DNA from: DAOULT01 sp964646625
GTDB lineage: Bacteria > Chloroflexota > Anaerolineae > CAZYHC01
Direction of reading: 5' to 3'
NCBI GenBank assembly: GCA_964646625.1
Contig: CAZYHC010000002.1
Coordinates: 1 to 64,000 of the forward strand
Length of the DNA: 64,000 nt
A program made the translations under genes and the position numbers. Numbering within the stretch: the stretch's first letter is position 1; each line of letters opens with the position of its first letter. Below, one piece after another: positions 1 to 7,327 of the stretch. The notes beneath the pieces are model-generated. The model saw only the letters and a program-made list of their open reading frames with translations. It was not told where the DNA came from and searched no databases.

Positions 1-1538
1 CTGGCCGCATTCTCCATGGCCGAACGGGTCACCTTGGCCGGGTCGATGATCCCTTTCTTGAGCATGTCTCCATAATCCTCGAGCAACACGTCGAACCCGA
101 TGTTCTTGTTCCCTTCCTGCTCCTGGTGACGCCTGACCTCCTGCACGATCACCGCCCCGTCGTGTCCGGCGTTGATGGCCAGTTGGCGCATCGGCTCTTC
201 CATGGCCCGCCGCAAAATGGTCACTCCGGTGGCTTCGTCGGCAAAGGTGGTCTCCACTGCGTCCAGAGCAGGAATGGCGTTGATCAGGGCCACTCCCCCG
301 CCGGGCACGATCCCTTCCTCTACCGCCGCACGCGTGGCGCTCAGCGCATCCTCCACCCGGTGCTTCTTCTCCTTCAACTCCACCTCGGTCCCCGCCCCCA
401 CGCGGATGATAGCCACTCCGCCAGCCAGCTTGGCTAGCCTTTCCTGGAGCTTCTCCCGGTCGTAGTCCGAGGTTGAGTTCTCGATCTCGACCTTGATCTG
501 TTCGATGCGGCCTTTGATCTGATTCTCTTCCCCTTTGCCCTCGATGATGGTGGTGTCGTCTTTGGTGGAGAGCACCTTGCTGGCCTGTCCCAGGTCGGCG
601 ATCTGCACCGTTTCCAGCTTGCGCCCCATCTCCTCGGTGATGAGCTGTCCGCCGGTCAGAATGGCGATGTCCTGGAGCATGGCCTTGCGCCGGTCGCCAA
701 AGCCGGGGGCCTTCACCGCCAGGCAGTTGAACACCCCCCGCAGCTTGTTGAGCACCAGGGTAGCCAGGGCTTCGCCCTCCACGTCCTCGGTGATGATCAC
801 CAGGTCGCGCTTGCCTACCTGCACCAGTTTCTCCAGAACAGGCACCAGGGCCGCGGCCGCCGAAATCTTCTTGTCGTGGATCAGGATGTAAGGAGCATCC
901 AGTTCGGCCTGCATGGCCTCCGGGTTGGTGATGAAGTAGGGCGAGATGTAGCCCCGGTCGAACTGCATACCTTCCACGTACTCGGTCTCAAAGGCCAGCC
1001 CTTTCGACTCCTCGACGGTGATCACCCCGTCCTTGCCCACCTTGTCCATCACCTCGGCGATCAACTCCCCGATCTCCGGGTCGTTGGCCGAAATGGCGGC
1101 CACGTTGGCGATCTCGGCCCGGTCGGTCACGTCCACGCTCATCTCGCGGAGGGCTTCCACCAGGGCCAACGTGCCCTTCTCCAGGCCGCGTTTGATGAGC
1201 ATGGGGTTGGCCCCGGCGGCCACGTTCTTCAACCCTTCGTTGACGATGGTTTGGGCCAGCACGGTGGCGGTGGTGGTGCCATCGCCGGCCACGTCGTTGG
1301 TCTTGGTGGCTGCTTCCTTGAGCAGTTGGGCGCCCATGTTCTGGAAGGGGTCTTCCAGTTCGATCTCTTTGGCCACGGTTACTCCGTCGTGGGTGATGGT
1401 GGGGGCGCCCCATTTCTTGTCCAGGGCCACGTTGCGCCCTTTGGGGCCCAGGGTGGTTTTGACCGCCCGGGCCAGGATATCCAGACCGATCTTGAGGTCT
1501 CGTCGGGCCTCTTCAGAAAATATCAATTGTTTTGCCAT
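1..1538 (-). CDS. groL: GroEL chaperonin, C-terminus beyond window
   Basis: 60 kDa chaperonin subunit that forms the ATP-driven folding chamber capped by GroES in the cytosol. From the ATG at 1538 the frame gives 512 residues starting MAKQLIFSEEARRDL, with the nucleotide-binding DGTTT at residues 86-90 and a KAPGFGDRRKAM stretch near residue 275, both hallmark GroEL segments. The frame is still open at base 1, so about 30 C-terminal residues of the usual ~540 are missing from the window, not from the gene. GGAGG lies just upstream of the start. It follows groES by 75 bp, as in the standard groES-groEL operon. Confidence 0.98.
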   Translation of the reverse strand, partial: MAKQLIFSEEARRDLKIGLDILARAVKTTLGPKGRNVALDKKWGAPTITHDGVTVAKEIELEDPFQNMGAQLLKEAATKTNDVAGDGTTTATVLAQTIVNEGLKNVAAGANPMLIKRGLEKGTLALVEALREMSVDVTDRAEIANVAAISANDPEIGELIAEVMDKVGKDGVITVEESKGLAFETEYVEGMQFDRGYISPYFITNPEAMQAELDAPYILIHDKKISAAAALVPVLEKLVQVGKRDLVIITEDVEGEALATLVLNKLRGVFNCLAVKAPGFGDRRKAMLQDIAILTGGQLITEEMGRKLETVQIADLGQASKVLSTKDDTTIIEGKGEENQIKGRIEQIKVEIENSTSDYDREKLQERLAKLAGGVAIIRVGAGTEVELKEKKHRVEDALSATRAAVEEGIVPGGGVALINAIPALDAVETTFADEATGVTILRRAMEEPMRQLAINAGHDGAVIVQEVRRHQEQEGNKNIGFDVLLEDYGDMLKKGIIDPAKVTRSAMENAA

Positions 1539-1578
1539 AGTTGTGTTTACCTCCTAATGGTTCAGGTTCTGGGTCAGT

Positions 1579-1598
1579 TGATGTAATCGATTGCATCA
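1579..1598. repeat. Near-perfect 20-bp palindrome between groES and groEL
   Basis: TGATGTAATCGATTGCATCA is self-complementary except for one G-T pair. It sits in the 75-bp groES-groEL spacer, about 40 bp before groEL. It could be an mRNA hairpin adjusting groES/groEL stoichiometry or a protein site. It does not match the CIRCE sequence. Confidence 0.6.
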
Positions 1599-1613
1599 GT
1601 TTAGTCTGTAGGG

Positions 1614-1913
1614 TTACTCGACGATAGCCATGATGTCGCTTTCTTTCAAAACCAGGACTTTACGATCGCCCTCCAGTTTGACCTCCGTGCCGGCGTACTT
1701 GGCATAGAGGACGCGATCGCCCACCTTAACGTCCATTGGGATCCGCTCGTCCTCGTCTCCATAGCGACCAGGGCCGACGGCCAGGACGGTGCCTTGCTGG
1801 GGTTTCTCCTTGGCCGTTTCGGGCAGGATGATGCCGCTGGCGGTGGTCTCCTCCTGCTCTATGGGCTCCACGATAACCCTATCGCCCAGTGGTTTGAGTT
1901 TAATATCTGCCAT
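1614..1913 (-). CDS. groS: GroES co-chaperonin
   Basis: 10 kDa lid of the GroEL folding chamber. The 99-residue protein starts MADIKLKPLGDRV and contains the mobile-loop region (EQEETTASGIILPETAKEKP) and a conserved KVGDRVLYAKYAGTEV segment. The ATG at 1913 is chosen because GAGGAGG lies 9 bases upstream; an in-frame ATG six codons earlier overlaps that ribosome binding site and is unlikely. Length matches the family (95-100 aa). It is followed by groEL and preceded by hsp20 on the same strand. Confidence 0.97.
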   Translation of the reverse strand: MADIKLKPLGDRVIVEPIEQEETTASGIILPETAKEKPQQGTVLAVGPGRYGDEDERIPMDVKVGDRVLYAKYAGTEVKLEGDRKVLVLKESDIMAIVE

Positions 1914-1954
1914 ATTATACATCCTCCTCAAAAGTTTAGATTTGAATCAGGTCC

Positions 1955-1991
1955 AACCTCTGCCCGAACGGGGTTGGTTCCGACAGAGGTT
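1955..1991. repeat. Inverted repeat between hsp20 and groES
   Basis: AACCTCTG at 1955-1962 pairs perfectly with CAGAGGTT at 1984-1991, and the loop contains a smaller CCCGAACGGG hairpin. There is no T-run on either side, so a rho-independent terminator is not supported. It may be a processing or regulatory hairpin in an hsp20-groES-groEL transcript. Confidence 0.5.
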
Positions 1992-2018
1992 AGACCATTG
2001 GTTACCGAAATCAGGTTG

Positions 2019-2468
2019 CTACTTGGCCTTGACCTTGATGCTCTTGGGCTTGACCTCTTCCGCTTTAGGCAGGGTCAGGGTCAGGATGCCGTTCTCAAAC
2101 TCGGCCTCGGCCTTCTCGGCCACCACGCTGGTGGGCAGAAGCAGAGAGCGAGAGAAAGCCCCGTAACGGCGCTCCTGGCAGATGTAGCAATCCTGCTCGA
2201 TCTCTTCCTCTGTCTTGGTCTCGCCCTTAATGGTCAGCGTGTCGCCGGTAATGGTGATTTCGACTTCCTCTGGCTTAACGCCGGCCATAGCCGTCTTGAC
2301 TACAACGTCCTCATCGGTTTCGTACATATCGACGGCCAGGGTTCCGGGAGCAAAACGCACCGGCCAGCCAGCCCTGGGGCGGACAAAGCTCTCCTCGAAG
2401 AGCCGATCCATTGCCTCCCTGAGCGACATAAGGTCCTGGAAAGGTTCCCATCTCACCAATTTAGCCAT
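2019..2468 (-). CDS. Small heat shock protein, Hsp20 family
   Basis: ATP-independent holdase of the alpha-crystallin family that binds unfolding proteins. The 149 residues start MAKLVRWEPFQDLMSLREAMDRLFEES, the usual N-terminal helix. The alpha-crystallin core runs from about residue 40, with VDMYETDEDVVVKTAMAGVKPEEVEI, then GDTLTIKGE and a late GILTLTLPKAE segment, the C-terminal end of the core. GAGGAGG lies about 9 bases before the ATG. It lies upstream of groES-groEL on the same strand, so all three may share one stress-responsive transcript. Its promoter region carries phased repeats (separate entry). Confidence 0.96.
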   Translation of the reverse strand: MAKLVRWEPFQDLMSLREAMDRLFEESFVRPRAGWPVRFAPGTLAVDMYETDEDVVVKTAMAGVKPEEVEITITGDTLTIKGETKTEEEIEQDCYICQERRYGAFSRSLLLPTSVVAEKAEAEFENGILTLTLPKAEEVKPKSIKVKAK

Positions 2469-2586
2469 GATTGTTCACCTCCTCAAGTGATAGTTATAGT
2501 AGATATTTAATGGTATCAGTCTAAGCATTAGCTAAACTATGGGTGCCTGTGCCATGCTCAGATTGTACCACTTCTTTTCGATTACT

Positions 2587-2643
2587 ATTATAGTAGGTCT
2601 GTATTAGAATAACGTTAGAGGAGTGTTAGAGTTTTGTTAGAGT
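2587..2643 (-). promoter_or_regulatory. hsp20 promoter with four 11-bp-phased repeats
   Basis: On the minus strand a perfect TATAAT (2592 to 2587) is preceded by 10 bases and then by four direct repeats in exact 11-bp register. On the plus strand they begin at 2603, 2614, 2625 and 2636 and read ATTAGAAT, GTTAGAGG, GTTAGAGT and GTTAGAGT. There is no recognisable -35 hexamer; the repeats occupy that place. This is the geometry of a PhoB/OmpR-family activator box replacing the -35. The identity of the regulator is not known. Confidence 0.6.
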
Positions 2644-2669
2644 TGGTCGTCGTCACGGATTTTCCCGTT

Positions 2670-2698
2670 TTGGCGTTTGGGGGCGAGTGTGCTACAAT
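2670..2698 (+). promoter_or_regulatory. Sigma70-type promoter for the glycosyltransferase
   Basis: TTGGCG at 2670-2675 and TACAAT at 2693-2698 are separated by exactly 17 bp. They lie about 45 bp before the ATG at 2742. Divergent from the hsp20 promoter. Confidence 0.6.
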
Positions 2699-2741
2699 TA
2701 GATAATCCTGTGGGAATCCTGTAGGGAGATAATCAACACAT

Positions 2742-5261
2742 ATGGAGATGAAAGCTATCCCCAGCTCTGAGAAGTCGTCATGGCTATACATATTGGTCTT
2801 TATCTTAGCCCTGGGCCCGCGCGCCATAGGGCTTGACATTTTTCTTACCGTCGATGAGACGGGCTGGGTGAGGCGGTCGGTGGAGTTCCTCATGGCCCTG
2901 CTGAACGGGCAGCCGAACCAGGATGTCCTGCCCGGTCACCCCGGCGTGACCACGGTCTGGAGCGCCGTGAGTGGCTTGCTGGTCAGGTATCTGCTGCAAG
3001 GCCGCGATATTTCCCTGCCGGCTTTCCTGCGGGCTGTGCCCACCGAGACGGTCGATCCTGACTACCTGGTGGCTCTGCGTTTCCCTACTGCCCTCCTCAC
3101 GGCCCTTTGTGTGGTGGGAGTTTACCATCTGGTCAGAAAACTGTCCAGGGAGAATGAGCCCGTAGCCCTCCTGAGTGCTATTCTACTGGCTCTGGATCCT
3201 TTCTACCTGGTGTATTCCCGCCTCCTGGATCAGGATGCTTTGTTGAGTGGGTTTATCATCCTGTCCTTGTTGAGTTTTCTGGTCTATCTGCGGGGCGAGA
3301 GACGTTACCTGGTTATCTCCGGTCTGGCGGCCGGCCTGGCCGCCTTGAGCAAAAGCTCGGCCTTGTTTCTGGGGCCTTTTGTGGGGCTGCTGGCGGCGGC
3401 GTGCTTCGTGGTCCGCTTCAGGGAGAGGTCAACGGTGGCTGGTATGGGCAGGAGTCAGGAGATGGTACAGGAGCTCGTGCGCTGGCTGGGAGCTTTGGCT
3501 CTCTGGCTTTTCAGCGCGGCCCTGATCTACGTGGCCCTCTGGCCGGACATGTGGGGCGATCCGGCGGGTACTTTCGCCCGAACCTTTCTTTTCGCCTTCC
3601 AGCGGGTGACAACCCGTCGCAAAGAGGTCTTTTTCTGGGGGCAGGTTACAGAGCCAGGGCTTTTATTCTACCCGATCGTCGTCCTGTTCCGCATGACGCC
3701 CCTGACCACCATCGGCACGGCGGCCCTTCTGCTGAGGGTAAAGAAAGGGCTCTTTCCCGGACGGGAGCAGAAACGGGACCGGGTTTTTATCCTGGTCCTT
3801 GGCCTCTACGTGGTGCTGTTCATGCTCTTTGCCTCTACAGCCGGGTACAAATACGATTACTACGTTCTGCCCGTCTTTCCCGCCCTGGATATCCTGGCCG
3901 CCGTCGGCTTGTGGAATCTATTTCGGGTGGCGAGTTCAAAGCTTCGGGTAGTGACACGACCTTTGGGCCTCATCCTGGCGGGTCTGGTCTTGCAGGCGGC
4001 TTTCGTTTTGCCTTACGGGCCCTATTATTCGGCCTTTTACAACCCTCTGCTGGGTGGGGGGCGGGCGGTGGTACATACCCTGATGCTCGGTCAGGGCGAG
4101 GGATTGGACGAGGCCGCCCGCTATCTCAACGGCCGGCCAGAGGCGACGGAAACGAAGGTGGCGGCCTGGCATCGCGGCTGCTTTGCTTCCTTCTTTCGGG
4201 GAGAAACCTGGGAGTTGACCAAGCGCAACCTCTTCTGGAAAGACGTGGACTACGCCGTATTGTATGCCAACCAGGTACAAAGACAGCTCCCCGACCCGCA
4301 GATGGTGAGCTATTTTCGCTCCCTGGAAGCGGAGCACGTGGTGCGTTTAAAAGGCATAGATTACGCCTGGGTTTATAAAGTGCCCAACCCCCTGGTCGAT
4401 GTCCTGTTGCCCTTTCAACACGTGGCCCGTTTGGAGCTTGGCGACGAGATATTGCTCATCGGCTACGATTTTGATGATGAGCGGCTCGCAAGCGAGGGAG
4501 TGCTGGTCGTTACCCTGTATTGGCAGGCGCTTCGGGAGATCGAAGGGGACTATCACGGATACCTGAAACTGATAAACGGCGTCTACCAGGTGTGGGGAGA
4601 GCAGGCTGGTCGGCCGGCGGAGGGAGCCAGCTCCACCTCCTTTTGGAAGGCGGGGGAAATCGTCGAGGACAGGCGGGAGATCGTGTTGTGGCCGGGCACC
4701 CCGCCGGGGGAATACCGGCTGGTCGTCAGGCTGTACGATCCCTATCACGATCAGGAGTTACTGCCAAACGACGGGGAAGAGTTGATCCTGGAAGCGGTGC
4801 AGATAGCGCCCCGGCCATTTACAGACGTGGCCGCCCTGGATATTCAACACCCGCTCAAGGCGGACCTGGCCGGAACGATCCAGTTGCTGGGCTACAACCT
4901 GGAAAGCGGTTTCCGGCCGGGCGATGGCCTCCATTTGACCCTTTTCTGGCGGGCGCGCTCCCCCGTGGGGCAGGATTATACCGTCTTCACCCACCTGCTC
5001 GATGAGCAGGATCACATCCGGGCCCAAAAAGACAGCCAGCCGGTAGCCGGTTTCTACCCCACCAGCCTGTGGCCCCAGGGAGAGGTGATACGCGATCAAT
5101 ACGATCTGATCATTCCCCCCGATATTCCTGTGGGGAGATATTTTCTGGCAATAGGGCTTTACTCCGCGGATACGGGCCAACGTCTGCCCGCGTTCGGGCC
5201 GGAAGGGAAGCGGCTTGGAGATGACAGAATCGAGCTTGCGGAGATCAGCGTCGGATTTTAG
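2742..5261 (+). CDS. Membrane glycosyltransferase, family 39/ArnT-like, with C-terminal tail
   Basis: Likely integral-membrane glycosyltransferase that moves a sugar from a lipid-phosphate carrier to an extracytoplasmic acceptor. The first ~440 of 839 residues hold about ten hydrophobic segments. Just after the first comes a loop with an acidic pair (VDETGWVRRSVEF), the usual place of the catalytic Asp in GT-C enzymes. The remainder is soluble and beta-rich with two related blocks (around ILLIGYDFDDE...LVVTLYWQALREIEGDY and IQLLGYNLESG...LHLTLFWRARSPVGQDYTVFTHLLDEQD-like segments), a tail typical of Chloroflexota homologues. The ATG at 2742 is chosen over the one at 2748 because AGGGAG is nearer to it. 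Its stop overlaps the stop of the convergent ATPase gene. Substrate unknown. Confidence 0.85.
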   Translation: MEMKAIPSSEKSSWLYILVFILALGPRAIGLDIFLTVDETGWVRRSVEFLMALLNGQPNQDVLPGHPGVTTVWSAVSGLLVRYLLQGRDISLPAFLRAVPTETVDPDYLVALRFPTALLTALCVVGVYHLVRKLSRENEPVALLSAILLALDPFYLVYSRLLDQDALLSGFIILSLLSFLVYLRGERRYLVISGLAAGLAALSKSSALFLGPFVGLLAAACFVVRFRERSTVAGMGRSQEMVQELVRWLGALALWLFSAALIYVALWPDMWGDPAGTFARTFLFAFQRVTTRRKEVFFWGQVTEPGLLFYPIVVLFRMTPLTTIGTAALLLRVKKGLFPGREQKRDRVFILVLGLYVVLFMLFASTAGYKYDYYVLPVFPALDILAAVGLWNLFRVASSKLRVVTRPLGLILAGLVLQAAFVLPYGPYYSAFYNPLLGGGRAVVHTLMLGQGEGLDEAARYLNGRPEATETKVAAWHRGCFASFFRGETWELTKRNLFWKDVDYAVLYANQVQRQLPDPQMVSYFRSLEAEHVVRLKGIDYAWVYKVPNPLVDVLLPFQHVARLELGDEILLIGYDFDDERLASEGVLVVTLYWQALREIEGDYHGYLKLINGVYQVWGEQAGRPAEGASSTSFWKAGEIVEDRREIVLWPGTPPGEYRLVVRLYDPYHDQELLPNDGEELILEAVQIAPRPFTDVAALDIQHPLKADLAGTIQLLGYNLESGFRPGDGLHLTLFWRARSPVGQDYTVFTHLLDEQDHIRAQKDSQPVAGFYPTSLWPQGEVIRDQYDLIIPPDIPVGRYFLAIGLYSADTGQRLPAFGPEGKRLGDDRIELAEISVGF

Positions 5262-6595
5262 AGCTCGACGAAATAGATCTCGCAGGAGCGGTCGATCAAG
5301 TCTTTGGTCAAAATGGCAGGGATGTTCAGGTAACGAGCGATATCCACCAGTTCGTCCAGGAGATCGCGCGGATGACAGGCTCTGAGCGGTCGATTGGTCT
5401 TTACGTAATACTCCTGCAAGAGATAGCCCAAACCCCGTTCGTCGTAGGGGACGTTTCTCCTCTTACACATGCGTTGGAATATCTCGCGGTACTCCTCAAA
5501 GGTGGGCGGCCCGACCAGGATCTTGTGGCGTATCCGGCGCAGGAAAGCCTCATCCACCAGGTCCTTGGGATCCAGGTTGGTGGCGAAGACGATCAATTCG
5601 TCGAAGGGGACCTCTATCTTGCGGCCGGTATGGGTGGTGAGGTAATCGATCCGTTTCTCCAGAGGAACGATCCAGCGGTTCAACAGGTCTGCGGGCCGCA
5701 CCTGTTGGCGGCCAAAGTCGTCGATCAGGAACATCCCCCCGTTGGCTTTCATCTGAAAAGGGGCCTCATAGAACTGGGAGACCTCGTCGAAGATCAGGTC
5801 CAAGCTCTCCAGGGTAAGCTCCCCGCCCACGATGACGCACGGGCGCTCAATTTTGACCCACCTTTTATCCAGCTTTGTTTTGCCCAGGGCCACGGCGTTG
5901 GGGTGTTGGTCAGGTTCTTCCTCCTCCACTAATTCGTGGTTAATGTAATCGAAGACCTTGATCACAAAACCGTCCACTTCGGTAGCGTACGGGACGTACA
6001 TCTCTCCCCTGAGCATCACCCTGCCGATAGCTTCAGCGATGGTCGTTTTTCCGTTGCCCGGCGGCCCATAGAGAAAGATCGAGCGGGCTGAATTAGCGGC
6101 TGGCCCTACCCTGTGGATCATGCGCTCGTCTACGACCAGTTGGGAGAGAGCCTTGCGCACCGTTCGTTCGTCTACGGTCACCCTCTGGACGGACTGTTTC
6201 CTGATAGCCTCCGAGTATGCTTTGAGGGGAACGGGAGCGGGGCCTGCGTACTGACTGCGCTCCATCACCTCTCTGGCCTTTTCGCTGCCTCTATCGGTGA
6301 TGGCGTAATCGTAGGCCACCTCCCCTATACCGCTGGCTCCTTTTATCTCCAGGTATTTCTCGCGCTTGAGGAAATCCAGCACCTTCTCGACCACCCCCTG
6401 ATAGGGCAGTTTCATCGAACTGGCCAGCTTATAGCCGGCCATAATACCTTCAAAGTAGATCGTCTTCAGAGCCAGGTCTGATAGAAAACCCATGCTCAGT
6501 CCAGTTTCTTCGATGGAATGAGGCTGTAGCGGTTCAAAGGGCAGGGATTTCGTTTCCCGAGCCTGAGCCTTTGAAGGAATTTTTAAAGCATCCAT
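5258..6595 (-). CDS. AAA-family ATPase with N-terminal winged-helix-like region
   Basis: 445-residue ATPase of unknown role. Residues ~35-115 (LALKTIYFEGIMAGYKLASS... to AITDRGSEKAREVM) look like a winged-helix domain. Walker A GPPGNGKT is near residues 177-184, Walker B is MFLIDDFGR, and an ATNLDPKDLVDEAFLRRIRHKI segment carries the sensor-1 Asn and the Arg-rich end of an AAA core. It resembles standalone AAA_5-type ATPases of Chloroflexota, but I cannot assign a partner. The ATG at 6595 is preceded by a duplicated ribosome-binding segment. It is convergent with the glycosyltransferase, and the two stop codons overlap. Confidence 0.85.
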   Translation of the reverse strand: MDALKIPSKAQARETKSLPFEPLQPHSIEETGLSMGFLSDLALKTIYFEGIMAGYKLASSMKLPYQGVVEKVLDFLKREKYLEIKGASGIGEVAYDYAITDRGSEKAREVMERSQYAGPAPVPLKAYSEAIRKQSVQRVTVDERTVRKALSQLVVDERMIHRVGPAANSARSIFLYGPPGNGKTTIAEAIGRVMLRGEMYVPYATEVDGFVIKVFDYINHELVEEEEPDQHPNAVALGKTKLDKRWVKIERPCVIVGGELTLESLDLIFDEVSQFYEAPFQMKANGGMFLIDDFGRQQVRPADLLNRWIVPLEKRIDYLTTHTGRKIEVPFDELIVFATNLDPKDLVDEAFLRRIRHKILVGPPTFEEYREIFQRMCKRRNVPYDERGLGYLLQEYYVKTNRPLRACHPRDLLDELVDIARYLNIPAILTKDLIDRSCEIYFVEL

Positions 6596-6623
6596 AGTCT
6601 TATCTCCTTAGTCTTATCTCCTT
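6596..6623 (-). repeat. Tandem 14-bp duplication carrying two ribosome binding sites
   Basis: AGTCTTATCTCCTT occurs twice back to back (6596-6609 and 6610-6623). On the coding strand each copy reads AAGGAGATAAGACT, so the ATPase start at 6595 has one GGAG at normal spacing and a second exactly 14 bases further upstream. Confidence 0.9.
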
Positions 6624-6797
6624 TTTGATTGCCATCACCATAACGTTATCTCAATTCGACCCGATCTCAAGGTTAGCTCGCAATGCCGCAAGTAAAACCT
6701 CTCCCTTCTAATCAGGGTTGACAACGATAGAAAGCCCCTGGCCGTTGGACATACTCCTGAATCTGGTGGGGAGGGCTTGGATCGGCCCGAGGCTTCC

Positions 6798-6826
6798 TTG
6801 ACCCATACCATATTATACGGTATAAT
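6798..6826 (+). promoter_or_regulatory. Consensus promoter without an adjacent gene
   Basis: TTGACC (6798-6803), a 17-bp spacer and TATAAT (6821-6826). The -10 is the right half of the palindrome ATTATACGGTATAAT, so a TATAAT also reads on the minus strand (6817 to 6812), though with no good -35. The next plus-strand gene starts 500 bp away. Confidence 0.55.
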
Positions 6827-6872
6827 GCTGCGTTAATATCAGTATAGCATACCTTCGGGAAGATGTCAAACT

Positions 6873-6900
6873 AAAAAAGGGGAGGCCGTATTTACGCCTC
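6873..6900 (-). terminator. Rho-independent terminator-like hairpin, minus strand
   Basis: GAGGC (6882-6886) pairs with GCCTC (6896-6900), with an inner GTA/TAC. On the minus strand the stem is followed by CCCC and six T residues. No gene upstream on that strand explains it. It could insulate the ATPase gene from antisense transcription. Confidence 0.4.
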
Positions 6901-7023
6901 ATCCTGACACATCTTTTGGTTTATGTCTACCCCTAAATTGAGGTGCGCCCTACTTTCACCACAGTCGGTCTTTCAGGTAGTCTCCCTCTTGGGTGTTGCT
7001 GGCTGAAGGATAGCAACTTTTGA

Positions 7024-7091
7024 ACCGCAGAGCACGCAGAGATCGCTGAGAAATACAAGAAATACTCTGCGAACTCGGCGTTCTCAGCGGT
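7024..7091. repeat. 68-bp imperfect palindrome (CGCAGAG type)
   Basis: Begins ACCGCAGAGCACGCAGAG and ends CGGCGTTCTCAGCGGT, so the two ends form a long stem. Within the arms short CGCAGAG-like units repeat. This is a dispersed intergenic palindrome type seen in many environmental genomes. Confidence 0.65.
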
Positions 7092-7129
7092 AAAATGCTT
7101 AGCAACACTTTTGGGGGAGACTATCGTCT

Positions 7130-7157
7130 TTCACTTCTGGACAAAATGTGGTAGAAT
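7130..7157 (+). promoter_or_regulatory. Possible promoter for moxR
   Basis: TTCACT (7130-7135), a 16-bp spacer and TAGAAT (7152-7157). A weak match, placed about 170 bp before moxR. Confidence 0.3.
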
Positions 7158-7226
7158 ATCACGGGCCTCGGCAACGAAACTGTCACCCACAAAACTGGAG
7201 TTCTTAGCCGCGCGTCAGGGGCCTGG

Positions 7227-7292
7227 CCACAGAGAACACAGGGTTCACAGGGGGAACACCCCCCTTCTCTGAGTTCTCTGTGCCCTCTGTGG
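7227..7292. repeat. 66-bp imperfect palindrome (CACAGAG type)
   Basis: Starts CCACAGAGAACACAGGG and ends TCTCTGTGCCCTCTGTGG; the arms fold on each other around a GGGGGAACACCCCCC centre. Related in style to the palindrome at 7024. Lies 35 bp before moxR, so it would be in its leader RNA. Confidence 0.7.
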
Positions 7293-7327
7293 CTTGAATC
7301 AGGGCCACCAGCCAAGTTTGGGAACGG

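Larger units (their letters stand above)
6624..7327. other. 704-bp gene-free region
   Basis: No convincing coding region. It contains a consensus plus-strand promoter (6798-6826), a minus-strand terminator-like hairpin (6873-6900), two long imperfect palindromes (7024-7091 and 7227-7292) and a weaker promoter before moxR. Nothing else is recognised at 6624-6797 or 6901-7023. A small RNA started by the orphan promoter is possible but unproven. Confidence 0.6.

Noticed and set aside
2469..2700. CIRCE (HrcA operator) upstream of hsp20/groES
   Set aside because: No TTAGCACTC-N9-GAGTGCTAA or near match was found there or in the groES leader.
7024..7292. CRISPR-like repeats
   Set aside because: The units are palindromic, unequal and not separated by regular unique spacers.
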